Position numbers and translations under genes: made by a program. DNA of 64,000 nt. Origin: JAADEM01 sp965371855. Its GTDB lineage: Bacteria; Bacteroidota; Bacteroidia; Bacteroidales; Marinilabiliaceae. The stretch covers positions 39,782 through 103,781 of the forward strand of contig CBDUZZ010000003.1 of NCBI GenBank assembly GCA_965371855.1, in the 5' to 3' direction. The notes under the pieces are model-generated. The model did no database searches and was not told the DNA's origin. It saw only the letters and a list, made by a program, of their open reading frames with translations. Positions 34,846-44,621 of this stretch are shown here, piece by piece; position 1 is the first letter of the stretch, and each line of letters starts with the position of its first letter.

Positions 34846-36390
34846 ATGAAAATAATATTTCTAACATCCGGACACTACCCTAAAGATGACCGTATTTATT
34901 ATCATCAAGCCATAACATTAGCAAAATCAGACAATAAAGTAGAGATTATTAGTAGTAGATTTGAATTTGCCGGAACAAAAAACAATATTATTTTCAACAG
35001 TTTTAAGGGAGACCATTTATCAAAAAAAAAAAAAAAAAGTTTACCACTCTCTTAAACAGATCAACCCCTGATATCATTATCTGTTCGGAACCCTTGACGA
35101 TATATGCTGCAATACAATTTAAAAAGGCCACATTACTCAAACCCAAAATTCTCTATGACATAACTGAATGGTATCCATCAAAGAAAAACCTAAATGATTT
35201 TAATCTGTCACAAAAGATTATAGTTGTCATCAATTTTTCGTTGGTGGTATTTTCTTCACATGTTTGGGGTGATGAAGGTCGGGGGATCATTGCACTAATA
35301 ATTGCTGATGTATCTTTAATTACAATTTTAAACAATATATCTTCCGGCAGCACTCTTTCTTTCCATACACCAAAAACTACTAAATTCTATAATTTTTAGC
35401 ATTGTCATACCGGCAACATTACTTACATCCCTTACCGGAGCAGTTATTTTCGCAGTTATACAAGGCTTCGAATATTTTAAATTCCTGTTTGTTATTGCAC
35501 TATTAATCTCATATTCTACAAGTGTCTCTTTATATTGGTTAGGAAAAAATAACATCAAACTATATAATTTATTTAGTCTGCTTCCGTCTGTTTTAATATT
35601 TGTTTTTTTATCAACGATGTACTATATATTAAACTTAACAAATATTGAAGTGTATTTTTATGCATATTTATTTGCCTATGGTACAGTATCAATCATAGGT
35701 TTTTATATACTTTTCAGAAAAACAGGTTTTAAATTGAATTTTAATTCCAAACTCACAAAAAAAATCATTAGTTATGGCTTTAAAAGTGAGGCAAGCTTTT
35801 TCATACAGTTTTTAAATTACCGTTTGTCATACTTCTTCATTTCAAGCTGGTTGGGATTAGCTTATCTTGGCCTTTTTTCAGTGGCAGTTGCTATTTCGGA
35901 AGCAATATGGATAATCAGCAAAAGCATTTCTGCCATTCACTATTCAAATATAATAAACACTGAAAGTCCTTTATTAAGAATTAAAATAACCGAAAAGGCG
36001 GCACTTAACAGTCTTATATTTTCACTAATTGCCATAACAGTCTTATATTTCATTCCAAATTTCTTTTTCACATTTCTATTTGGAAAAGATTTTGCAGGAG
36101 TAAAAGAACTAACAATTTATCTTTTCCCCGGAATAATCGCTATTGCTGTTTCAAATATATACGGACACTACTTTTCAGGCATCGGTAAAATGCGTATTCT
36201 CATTATAAAATCCTCATTAGGACTTATTACAACGATTATCTTTATTTTTCTTCTGCTTGAGAAATTTGAGCTTGCAGGTGCATGCATCACATTAGATATT
36301 GCATATATCACCTCATCAGTTTATTTGTTTATAATGTTCATACGAGAAAAGAAAGAAATACTTTTGCAAGATTCAACTAAGCCTCTTTAG
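34846..36390 (+). pseudogene. Glycosyltransferase 5' part fused by deletion to a Wzx flippase 3' part, with two frameshifts
   Basis: From 34846 a GT4-like N-terminus (FLTSGHYPKDDRIYYHQA) runs to a 17-A tract (35022-35038) where the frame breaks; the next frame continues FTTLLNRSTPDIIICSEPL and YDITEWYPSKKNL. Near 35210 the similarity changes without a stop to a flippase, FSSHVWGDEGRGIIALIIAD, lacking its first helix. A second frameshift near 35370-35397 leads to an open frame (SIVIPATLLTSLTGAV) that stays open to 36390, with about 9 more helices. The 36390 stop overlaps the convergent GNAT gene by 4 nt. Not functional as one protein. Confidence 0.8.
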
Positions 36391-37307
36391 TTCGTCCCTA
36401 ACATCATCCTGAACATCTGATAAACAATAAAGCTCCGGTTCTTTATCTGTCCATACTCCGTAACTTCGCCTCCAAACCCCATGTAAAAACGTGCAACTCC
36501 TTCTGTTCGTGAGCCTTCAAAATCTAATGTAAAACCCCGATTTGAATATTTATCAATTACTCTATCAAAGATATAAAAGGCAGCGTGTTTTTTGTATCCT
36601 TCATTAGAAGAAGAAGACCCCATAAAAGTAATTCTGTTTTTATGGATAATAAAAAGTGCAATGGCAAGTAATTCTTCATTATTATCGAGGCATGATACTA
36701 ACACCCCCTCTCCACGAGTGAAGGATTGATCAATAACTCTTTTGTATAACTGTTGCTCTTTTTGTGAATAGTTAAACCTTAGATTATTAAAGATGAAATT
36801 ATAAAGGTCTTCATTCGGCAAAGTCTTTTTTATTATCAGACCTGTGCTTTTAGCTTTAGAGATATTTCGCTTTGTGTTTTTTGAAAACCTGTTTTTTAAA
36901 ACAGAATACTCTTTATTCATATCCAGTTCAATATTTGGCAAATATTCAAGCTTTAAACCTGAAGACGAATGCGGAGTATTTAATAAGTTGATATTATAAA
37001 CTACAGGATATGGCTTTTTTAAAATCTTATGAAAATCTTCAGTCAACTCACTTCCTAACCTTTCATGAGAAAAGATACCCAATTGCTGACAAAGAAACGG
37101 CTGTAAGATTAAGGGTAAACCAAACTTGAATACAAGTGGAACCGGCATAACTGCTTTGTAGTTTCCATAAACCATGCCTCTCCATCCGGGCGAGACTATA
37201 TCTAAGTGCCATACCATGGCATAGTGCCTGCTGTTAACAGAATTGATGACGCAATCATCCCACTTATTATCATCTATTTCGTGCCGTTTTAGTAGTCTTA
37301 CCTTCAA
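36387..37307 (-). CDS. FemAB-like/GNAT acyltransferase family protein
   Basis: 306 aa. The N-terminal half has DDNKWDDCVINSVNSRHYAM and a VPLVFKFGLPLILQPFLCQQLG segment; the C-terminal half has FSKNTKRNISKAKSTGL and the ALFIIHKNRITFMGSSSSNEG, then LDFEGSRTEGVARFYMGFGG blocks typical of BioF2-like/FemAB-type GNAT proteins. Members transfer acyl or aminoacyl groups in cell-wall or surface glycan synthesis. It sits beside the broken glycan genes, so a glycan role is possible but unproven. Confidence 0.72.
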   Translation of the reverse strand: MKVRLLKRHEIDDNKWDDCVINSVNSRHYAMVWHLDIVSPGWRGMVYGNYKAVMPVPLVFKFGLPLILQPFLCQQLGIFSHERLGSELTEDFHKILKKPYPVVYNINLLNTPHSSSGLKLEYLPNIELDMNKEYSVLKNRFSKNTKRNISKAKSTGLIIKKTLPNEDLYNFIFNNLRFNYSQKEQQLYKRVIDQSFTRGEGVLVSCLDNNEELLAIALFIIHKNRITFMGSSSSNEGYKKHAAFYIFDRVIDKYSNRGFTLDFEGSRTEGVARFYMGFGGEVTEYGQIKNRSFIVYQMFRMMLGTN

Positions 37308-37332
37308 TTTGATTTAATTAATAGGTTTTCCG

Positions 37333-38031
37333 TTATATTTTCCCTTCATCCTGAAAGCTAAAATAGGATTTATCTGTGACAATTATATGGTCAAGTACTT
37401 TTATATCCATAATCTCAGCAGATTCCTTTATCTTTTTAGTGATTTTTTCATCTGCATCGCTGGGGTATCTGTTACCCGAAGGATGATTATGACAAAGGAT
37501 TATAGAAGAGGCAAGATTTTCGATTGCAGGTTTAAGGATCAGCCGTACATCAATCACGGTACCGGATATTCCTCCCTGGCTAATCTTAAATTTTGTAACA
37601 ACTCTGTTTGAACGGTTTAGTAGTAACACCCAAAACTCTTCATGAGGGATATCGCCAAGTATAGGTTGCATAAGGTTAAACACGTTGTTGCTGGATGAAA
37701 TTTTCGGTCTTTGGAATGCTTCTTCGTCTTTCCTTCTTCGTCCCAATTCCAGAGCAGCAACTATTGTTATTGCTTTGGCATCTCCAACCCCATGATATCT
37801 CTTTTTCAAATCGGTAACACTCTTTTTCCCCAATTCATTAAGGTTGTTATTGCAATCTTTTAATATCTTCTTTGAAAGGTCAACGGCACTCTCTTTAGTA
37901 CTACCTGAACCTATAAGAATTGCCAGTAGTTCGGCATCAGAAAGCGATGATAATCCTTTGGCAATTAGCTTTTCGCGTGGGCGATCTTCCAATGCCCACT
38001 CTTTTATTCTTAGATGATTATATTCAGCCAT
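37333..38031 (-). CDS. radC: RadC-family JAMM/MPN protein
   Basis: 232 aa. An N-terminal helix-hairpin-helix region (LSDAELLAILIGSGS, YHGVGDAKAITIVAA) and a C-terminal MPN+ metal site, HNHPSGNRYPSDAD, with the upstream acidic residue in the EEFWVLLLNR strand. The full JAMM motif suggests an active metalloprotease or nuclease-like site. Its role in repair is disputed in the literature. Start at 38031 gives MAEYNHLRIKEWALEDRPREKL, the usual beginning. Confidence 0.94.
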   Translation of the reverse strand: MAEYNHLRIKEWALEDRPREKLIAKGLSSLSDAELLAILIGSGSTKESAVDLSKKILKDCNNNLNELGKKSVTDLKKRYHGVGDAKAITIVAALELGRRRKDEEAFQRPKISSSNNVFNLMQPILGDIPHEEFWVLLLNRSNRVVTKFKISQGGISGTVIDVRLILKPAIENLASSIILCHNHPSGNRYPSDADEKITKKIKESAEIMDIKVLDHIIVTDKSYFSFQDEGKI

Positions 38032-38098
38032 TGTTTAGTTGAAAGTTTATAAAGTATAAAAATTAAGATATGACAAACATCTGAAACTTTTACATACA

Positions 38099-38806
38099 TC
38101 AATAATCTGCATATCCAACAGTTGCAACACTGACTTCTACATTACTGTTTTGCAACAAAGCCTGAGTACAAGCTTCCAGTGTAGCACCTGTTGTAACAAT
38201 ATCATCAATAAGCAAAACATGCTTTCCGTTAAGCGATGAGGTATCTGTTACCATGAAAATATTGCTGACATTCTCCCATCGTTCGAAACGACCTTTATGT
38301 GTTTGTGATTCGGTATGAATTACTCGCACTAAATTGTTCTTAACAACAGAAATACCTGAAGCTTGAGATAAGCCTTGTGAGATAAAATCACTCTGATTAT
38401 ACCCTCTCTGTCGCAGTCTCTTTTCATGAAGTGGTACAGGCATTATCAAATCAATATTTGACATAAAGCCTGATTGTGATAATATATTCCCCATTTGCCT
38501 GCCGAGAACCTGTCCCAATTGAAAGTTACCTTTGTACTTTAATTTGTGGAGTAGTTGCTGCAGCATCTCCCCCTTCCTGTAGTAGTAAAGTGATGTTGCT
38601 TTTTTTAGTTTTACCCGCCCCCAAAAAGTCTGACTTACAGGGTCATCATCAACTAACTCAAATCCTGTTCTCGGAAGTTTACGAATACACCGGCTGCATA
38701 TCTCTTGCTCCTGACTGAAAAGATGAGCCCCACATCCGCAACAAATGCGTGGGAAGAACAACTCAGTAAAGGCATTAATATATGAGTTTGATAGTTGAAA
38801 GTTCAT
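38099..38806 (-). CDS. comF: ComF-family phosphoribosyltransferase-like protein
   Basis: 235 aa. Zinc-finger-like cysteines at the N-terminus (RICCGCGAHLF, CSRCIRKLP) and a PRTase domain with MPVPLHEKRLRQRGYNQS and VLLIDDIVTTGATLEAC. ComFC relatives assist DNA uptake in competent bacteria, but the gene is also common in species without known competence. 67 nt separates it from radC on the same strand. Confidence 0.92.
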   Translation of the reverse strand: MNFQLSNSYINAFTELFFPRICCGCGAHLFSQEQEICSRCIRKLPRTGFELVDDDPVSQTFWGRVKLKKATSLYYYRKGEMLQQLLHKLKYKGNFQLGQVLGRQMGNILSQSGFMSNIDLIMPVPLHEKRLRQRGYNQSDFISQGLSQASGISVVKNNLVRVIHTESQTHKGRFERWENVSNIFMVTDTSSLNGKHVLLIDDIVTTGATLEACTQALLQNSNVEVSVATVGYADY

Positions 38807-38861
38807 AAAAAAAAGTTACAAAATATTTATAACAAACACTACTAAAGTTGTGTTATTTAAT

Positions 38862-38890
38862 CCTCTTCCTCCGAAGGAAGAAAGATAGGG
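38862..38890. repeat. C-rich hairpin repeat
   Basis: CTCTTCCTCCGAAGGAAGAA forms a short hairpin of the same general type as those at 11820-11843 and 31593-31618, between comF and the TPR gene. Confidence 0.35.
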
Positions 38891-38894
38891 CTTG

Positions 38895-40766
38895 CTATTT
38901 TATCAATGCAATCTCCTGTTTAATTCTCTTTTTCTCCGAGTGGCTCACTTTTCTTATCATATTGATATCGAAATATAGTCCCATTTTAAACACCGGATAA
39001 AAATCAAAGTCAGGAGTAACATAGGTTTTAATCTGCATGGTTAACTCAATGGGATGAGTGTAGAAACGCCGTGTTAATGAGGCCGTATAAAAATTCACTG
39101 ATTTTAATGACATTGTTGTTGAAAACCAGTTGTTTGCAATGCCTGTTTTAAACAGATATTTTGTAGCAAACCCAATTACTACATCAACTTCCTGCCAATA
39201 ACTGAAATCCGTTTTTATGAATTTATCGTCAAAACTATATTGATATTTCGGGTTTATAAAAGTATATTGAAAACCGATAATATTTGACCTGGACAGGTCT
39301 CTTCCATAAGATGTTACTCTAGGCCTTATACCGTATTTCCCGTACAACCCTATACTATATGAAGGAATCAACCTCACAGGTGAATCATTATCCTCAAAGA
39401 ACTCATCAAAAAGTACTTTCTGTGATTGTACTCCAACCCCAAACTGAATGGCCATGATATGGGGTTGTGTTGATTTAAGATTATTCAACTCCCTCTTGTA
39501 TATCTGTTGGCGTGCATCGTAATAAAGGTTTTGATATCGACCATTAGTTTTGTCAATCACAATAGCTTTTTTAATTGTTACTATTGCATCATAATAATCT
39601 TTTGAATTGTACTTGATTTTAGCTTGGTCGTAATAGTCTTCTGCAACAGCTTTGTCAACTTTTATTTTACACAGATCATATCTTTCGGAATCTACAAACC
39701 TAAAACTCTTCAATTCATTAAACGCAGTTTTAATCTCAGGCACTAATTTATTATCCAAAGCAACGTCTAACTTAGATATAAGAAATTCAAACATTTTGTT
39801 TTCAAGTAAGGAGAAGTCATTGCTGTGCTTCCCCCTCATCTCCGGCAGCAGCCTGAAAAGTTTGTCGAACAGTAGTAGAGCTTCATCATATTGTTGTCTG
39901 TTTATATGCCGGTTAATTTGGAACAGGTAGTATTGTTCAATACTGTTTTTAGCATCTGTAACACCTCTCTGAACACGTATATCATCCGGCAAATCAAGTG
40001 AAAGCATTTTAAATGCTTTCAATGCTTCTTCATAGTTTCCGCCTACGAAGAGCTCCTGTGCATTTCTTATCTTTTCTTCTGTTTCGGCTGAATGCAATTG
40101 TTTGTCAAGCTCTTTTACCTGAGAGCGCACAGATGAAAACAGGGAATCTATCTCATCAGTTGGTACTACTCTCGAAGCAATTATCACATTTTTCAACCTC
40201 TCTAATTTTTCTGTTCTCAACATGTAATTCTTTAAGTCTTTTTGTAATATCCATGCATTTGAAGTATTGTTGTAATTTTCTAATTCCCGGTTTAAAGAGG
40301 TTAGCTTCCCTGTTAATAGTGTTATGTATTTTTCGCCTAAATCCTTTTTCTCAACAGCATACAAAGCAAAAAGCCTGCGATCTCTTTTATCATACCACAC
40401 TAAGGGCTTACTGTCAAAAAGAATTATCTCACTAACTATTCTGGTCTCTTTAACAAACAGTTCATTGTACCCATTTTCATTTGATTCGCTTTGAAACAAA
40501 ACCGATTCTGTAGAGATAAATGATTGTATCTGCTTTGATATCTTCTCCTGAAGAAGAGTTGTCAACTCCTTCTCTTTTAACTCCTTCTGTTTTCGCCTAA
40601 CGTTTTTATACGATTCAAACTGCACAAAATAGTTATTCGACGGAAACATCTCTTTACGATAATTTTCACTAATCCATTTCGGTGGCTCATGCCTGATGTC
40701 CTTCCCTGATGCCAAAACAGGAATTATAAAAAAGGAAACAATGATATATAGAGATACTAACTTCAT
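38895..40766 (-). CDS. Periplasmic/outer-membrane TPR protein with LPP20-like N-terminus
   Basis: 623 aa with a Sec signal peptide (MKLVSLYIIVSFFIIPVLAS). The PPKWISENYRKEMFPSNNYF segment resembles LPP20/FlaT-type envelope domains. The middle has TPR-like helices (YEEALKAFKML, YDEALLLFDKLF, YYDAIVTIKKAI at about residues 240-400), and the last 200 residues are strand-rich, as an outer-membrane-associated domain. Function is unknown. The 3' part ends before comF by 88 nt. Confidence 0.72.
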   Translation of the reverse strand: MKLVSLYIIVSFFIIPVLASGKDIRHEPPKWISENYRKEMFPSNNYFVQFESYKNVRRKQKELKEKELTTLLQEKISKQIQSFISTESVLFQSESNENGYNELFVKETRIVSEIILFDSKPLVWYDKRDRRLFALYAVEKKDLGEKYITLLTGKLTSLNRELENYNNTSNAWILQKDLKNYMLRTEKLERLKNVIIASRVVPTDEIDSLFSSVRSQVKELDKQLHSAETEEKIRNAQELFVGGNYEEALKAFKMLSLDLPDDIRVQRGVTDAKNSIEQYYLFQINRHINRQQYDEALLLFDKLFRLLPEMRGKHSNDFSLLENKMFEFLISKLDVALDNKLVPEIKTAFNELKSFRFVDSERYDLCKIKVDKAVAEDYYDQAKIKYNSKDYYDAIVTIKKAIVIDKTNGRYQNLYYDARQQIYKRELNNLKSTQPHIMAIQFGVGVQSQKVLFDEFFEDNDSPVRLIPSYSIGLYGKYGIRPRVTSYGRDLSRSNIIGFQYTFINPKYQYSFDDKFIKTDFSYWQEVDVVIGFATKYLFKTGIANNWFSTTMSLKSVNFYTASLTRRFYTHPIELTMQIKTYVTPDFDFYPVFKMGLYFDINMIRKVSHSEKKRIKQEIALIK

Positions 40767-40918
40767 AAAAACAGCTTCTGATACTATCTTACTTAAAAGT
40801 AAGCTAAACTGTTATGATAATCAAGATTATTTGACAAGAAGGTAATAAATTATGATAAGGTAAGTTTATGGGTTTACATTTCAATGTTACTATTGTAATT
40901 TTAGATTGCTGTTTGGAA

Positions 40919-42253
40919 TTAACTATTTAACAAATCATCAATAGCTTTATGAACCTTATCAAAATCAAATGATTTAACGAGGCTGTTCATTTTTGCGGCA
41001 ATCTCACTATTACATAAATTACCAATACTTCCTTCGTGAGTGTGATTAACAGAATATTCCGGTTCAAATTCCCCTTTTTCGACCTTCATCCCTACTTCAC
41101 GATATGCATCTCTGAACGGAACGCCTTGCAACACAAGCCTGTTTACCTCCTCAACAGTGAAGGCTAACTTATATTTTTCATCTGTGATAATTTCCTTGTT
41201 TATGGTAATATTCTCAATTGCAAAATTTGCAATTTCAATAGAGTCCATCAGCTCATTAAATGCCGGAAGAAAATACTCTTTTATGACTTGAAAATCCCGA
41301 AAATAACCTGTGGGCAGGTTTGTTGTAACAGCTCCTATTGTTTGAGGCAATGTTTGTAATACATTGCATTTCCCACGAATAAGTTCAAAAACATCCGGAT
41401 TTTTCTTGTGTGGCATTATGCTTGAGCCGGTAGTCAGTTCATCGGGTAATTTCACAAATCCGAAATTCTGGCTCATGAAAAGGCAGCCATCCATTGCGAG
41501 CTTACTAAGAGTTCCCGCAATAGAAGCAATGGCAAAAGCCACTGTTCGCTCCATCTTACCACGTCCCATCTGTGCATAAACAACATTGTAGTTCATGTCG
41601 TCAAAACCCAACAGACTGGTTGTTAATGTCCGGTCGAGTGGAAACGATGAACCATAGCCGGCAGCAGCACCAAGTGGATTTTGATTAACAACATTCCAGG
41701 CAGCTTTAACAACATGAAGATCGTCAGCAAGACTCTCGGCAAATGCTCCAAACCATAACCCGAATGAGGAGGGCATGGCCACTTGCAAATGAGTATATCC
41801 GGGAATAAGGATATCTTTGTGTTCTTCACTTTTTGCCTGAAGTGTTTTAAACAGTTTCTCAACACCTTTTATCATTTCCTCAATTCGATCTCTTGCAAAC
41901 AGTTTAAGGTCGAGTAGCACCTGATCGTTTCGTGAGCGTCCGCTATGAACTTTTTTGCCCACATCCCCCAACTTTTTAGTCAGCAGCAACTCTACTTGTG
42001 AATGAACATCTTCAATTCCGTCATCAATAACAAATGAACCATCCTTTGTTGTTGAATAAATTGCTTTCAGCTCTTTCAGCAGTACCTCTAGTTCATCTTT
42101 CTCTAATAAACCTATTTTCTCAAGCATTGTTATGTGTGCCATAGTCCCTAATACATCAAATGGAGCCAGCATCACGTCAAGTTCACGGTCTTTACCAACT
42201 GTAAACTCTTCAATCTTTTTATCTGCTGATATTCCTTTATCCCAAAGTTTCAT
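40919..42253 (-). CDS. argH: Argininosuccinate lyase
   Basis: 444 aa. Fumarase/aspartase superfamily: HSGRSRNDQV, GYTHLQVAMPSSFG, and the signature GSSIMPHKKNPDVFE with the flexible catalytic Ser. It makes arginine and fumarate, the last pathway step. It is the last gene of the arg-pro cluster; a four-helix-bundle remnant lies between it and argE. Confidence 0.96.
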   Translation of the reverse strand: MKLWDKGISADKKIEEFTVGKDRELDVMLAPFDVLGTMAHITMLEKIGLLEKDELEVLLKELKAIYSTTKDGSFVIDDGIEDVHSQVELLLTKKLGDVGKKVHSGRSRNDQVLLDLKLFARDRIEEMIKGVEKLFKTLQAKSEEHKDILIPGYTHLQVAMPSSFGLWFGAFAESLADDLHVVKAAWNVVNQNPLGAAAGYGSSFPLDRTLTTSLLGFDDMNYNVVYAQMGRGKMERTVAFAIASIAGTLSKLAMDGCLFMSQNFGFVKLPDELTTGSSIMPHKKNPDVFELIRGKCNVLQTLPQTIGAVTTNLPTGYFRDFQVIKEYFLPAFNELMDSIEIANFAIENITINKEIITDEKYKLAFTVEEVNRLVLQGVPFRDAYREVGMKVEKGEFEPEYSVNHTHEGSIGNLCNSEIAAKMNSLVKSFDFDKVHKAIDDLLNS

Positions 42254-42337
42254 GTTTTTTATTTTTTAGCTGTTAGTATATTGAAATTCTATCATCAATT
42301 ATGATTTCATAAAAACAAAATAATAAAAAATCAAATT

Positions 42338-42604
42338 CTAATGGTTAATTTTAAGTTTTTTCATAAATCCGTAAATCATCATTATTTCCTCTTCAAGAAG
42401 ATTTAATAATTCATTTACGGTTATATGATTACCCAAATTTAACTCTTTTATTATTATACATAGTGTTTCAAGTTCAAAACAACTACCAAGTGAATACTCT
42501 AAAAATCTTTTATAATCTTTTTCACTACTCCTGCTACCTCCTTCTGCAATATTTGAAGAGATTGATATAGCTGCCCTATTCATCTGTGAAGCAAGATTGT
42601 ATCG
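42338..42604 (-). pseudogene. Four-helix-bundle (S23/bAvd-like) protein remnant
   Basis: The frame gives ERYNLASQMNRAAISISSNI, then AEGGSRSSEKDYKRFLEYSL and ELETL, the core of the 23S-rRNA intervening-sequence protein family (about 115-125 aa). Codons upstream of the Met at 42583 (LADSERYNLASQ) also fit the family, but a TAG stop occurs just before them and the first 30-40 residues are absent. It lies in the arg operon, flanked on the argE side by three AGCTAAA units. Confidence 0.7.
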
Positions 42605-42613
42605 CTCACTATC

Positions 42614-42634
42614 AGCTAAAAGCTAAAAGCTAAA
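42614..42634. repeat. AGCTAAA x3 tandem repeat at the argE 3' end
   Basis: Three exact 7-bp units overlapping the argE stop codon (42630-42632), at the border of the four-helix-bundle remnant. A similar TTAGCTGTTAG occurs on the other side near 42262. Confidence 0.6.
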
Positions 42635-43685
42635 TTCCCAACCCATCCAACAACTTTACGTATAATCTTACTCCCTCTTCAATCTCTTTCAAATAGACAT
42701 ATTCATCAGCACTATGTGAACGTGCCGAATCACCAGGGCCAATTTTCAGTGTGGTGAAATTCATCACAGCCTGGTCGGATGTTGTCGGGGAACCGTAATA
42801 TGTCAAGCCTAACTCTACTCCTCTTTGAACTACCGGATGGTCAACAGGAACTGATGAGCTGTTCAGCCTGAACGAACGAGGTTTCACTTCACATGAAACA
42901 CTCTTTTGTATTAACTCATACAACCCTTTGTTTGAATAGTGTTCATTAACACGAACATCCACCATGAACTCACAAATATCAGGCACCACATTGTGTTGTG
43001 AACCAGCTTTAACTCCTGTAACAGTCATCTTAACTTGCCCTAAAAACTCCGATTCTTTAGGGAACTTATAATTCCTAAACCACTCTATATCCGGCAATGC
43101 TTTGTAAATCGCATTAATACCCTCTTCTCGGGCTGCATGTCCCGGCTTACCTTTTACAAAACAGTCAAGTACCATCAGTCCCTTTTCTGCAACCGCCATC
43201 TGCATTTTTGTAGGCTCTCCTACAATCCCCAAATTAACCGCGCCAATTTCCTCCAAAATTGAGCTTACACCGTTTAACCCTGAGACCTCCTCTTCAGCAG
43301 TTGCTGCAAATACCAGGTTGTAGGGTTGTTCTTTCTGCGAAAGAATTAAAAAAGCAGTTATTAGAGATACCAGAGGTGCTCCGGCATCATTACTGCCTAA
43401 ACCGTATAGTTTACCATTTTCTATTTTTGGTTTAAAGGGGTCATGTGTCCACTGTGATGATGGCTTAACAGTGTCGATATGTGAATTCAACAATAAAACA
43501 GGTTTTGACGGGTTCTTCTCTCCACCCCACGCCCATACGTTGTTCCCTTTTCTATGGAAAACAATATTTTTTCTTTTTAAGAAATCAACAATAATATCAG
43601 CCGCATCGTCTTCTTCTCTACTTAAAGACGGGGTAGCTATCAGTTTTTTCAGTAACTCTATTGTTTCTCCAATTATCTCTTTCAT
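42630..43685 (-). CDS. argE: M20-family deacylase, arginine pathway (ArgE/DapE-like)
   Basis: 351 aa. VLLLNSHIDTVKPSS supplies the first metal His and Asp; GLGSNDAGAPLVSLI, the catalytic ATAEEEVSGLNG (Glu pair) and GEPTKMQMAVAEKG complete the metal site; the final His is in ARSHSADEYV. In the phylum the enzyme removes the acyl group (succinyl or acetyl) from acylcitrulline or acylornithine. Gene position among argB, argF' and argH supports this. Confidence 0.9.
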   Translation of the reverse strand: MKEIIGETIELLKKLIATPSLSREEDDAADIIVDFLKRKNIVFHRKGNNVWAWGGEKNPSKPVLLLNSHIDTVKPSSQWTHDPFKPKIENGKLYGLGSNDAGAPLVSLITAFLILSQKEQPYNLVFAATAEEEVSGLNGVSSILEEIGAVNLGIVGEPTKMQMAVAEKGLMVLDCFVKGKPGHAAREEGINAIYKALPDIEWFRNYKFPKESEFLGQVKMTVTGVKAGSQHNVVPDICEFMVDVRVNEHYSNKGLYELIQKSVSCEVKPRSFRLNSSSVPVDHPVVQRGVELGLTYYGSPTTSDQAVMNFTTLKIGPGDSARSHSADEYVYLKEIEEGVRLYVKLLDGLGI

Positions 43686-43832
43686 CTGTTAATATTAGTT
43701 TGAAAGTTTGTAAAGTTCATAAAGTTGAAAACTCTGCTAAATGACAAGTTTCGGTGAACTTTTGCCTTTCACCTTGTTTCTCAACTTCTCAGTTCCTCAA
43801 CCATTTATCATTAACAATTAACCATTAATCAA

Positions 43833-44609
43833 TTACATCGCCAATCTTGTGCCTAAATCATTTAGTTCTTGTAATGATGACAAATTCGTTATCACCACCT
43901 CACTTACTCCGTTCCTCAAGGCATCAAACCCATTATCCAATTTAGGAATCATCCCGGCATTTATTGTTCCATCTTTCTGATATACCTTAAAATCATTGTA
44001 GTTCAACCGGTTTATAGCCGAATTATCATCTTCTGGATCACTTAATACACCCGGCTTTTCAAAACAGTAAACCAACGAACATTCATACCCGGCAGCAAGA
44101 GCTTTTGATACCTCAGCAGCCATGGTATCCGCATTTGTATTGAGCATAAGCCCTTTCCCGTCATGTGTAAGCGGGGCTATAACAGGAACTGCATTATGTT
44201 TTAATAAAAGAGACAGCTGCTCAGCCTGCACAGAAACCACATCACCGGCAAATCCATAATCAATTTCTCCAACAGGCCTTTTTACAGCTTTAATAATATT
44301 TAGGTCGGCACCTGTCAGGCCAATAGCATTCAACCCTAAAGCCTGGCATTTGGCAACAATGCTCCGGTTTATCAACCCGCCATAAACCATTAAAACAACA
44401 TCAAGCATCTCCGCATTAGTAATACGGCGACCATTTACCATTTCTGTTTTCACGCCAAGTTTTCCTGCAATAGCAGTTGCTGACCTTCCTCCTCCATGAA
44501 TCAGTATTTTTGACCCTTCAATTTCACTGAAATCTTTAAGCAACTGATTCAATGAATTGGGCTCCTCAACAACTTTGCCCCCAACTTTAACTATTGTAAG
44601 TCTTTGCAT
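43833..44609 (-). CDS. argB: N-acylglutamate kinase
   Basis: 258 aa amino-acid-kinase fold. TIVKVGGKVVEEP, KILIHGGGRSATAIAGKLG, a VNGRRITN motif and the LNTNADTMAAEVSKALAAG stretch. It phosphorylates N-acetyl- or, given the Pro90 ArgF' beside it, N-succinylglutamate. It lies 12 nt behind argF'. Confidence 0.94.
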   Translation of the reverse strand: MQRLTIVKVGGKVVEEPNSLNQLLKDFSEIEGSKILIHGGGRSATAIAGKLGVKTEMVNGRRITNAEMLDVVLMVYGGLINRSIVAKCQALGLNAIGLTGADLNIIKAVKRPVGEIDYGFAGDVVSVQAEQLSLLLKHNAVPVIAPLTHDGKGLMLNTNADTMAAEVSKALAAGYECSLVYCFEKPGVLSDPEDDNSAINRLNYNDFKVYQKDGTINAGMIPKLDNGFDALRNGVSEVVITNLSSLQELNDLGTRLAM

Positions 44610-44621
44610 ATCACCAATTCT

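Noticed and set aside
42614..42634. AGCTAAA repeats as a CRISPR array
   Set aside because: Units are 7 bp and directly adjacent, without spacers.
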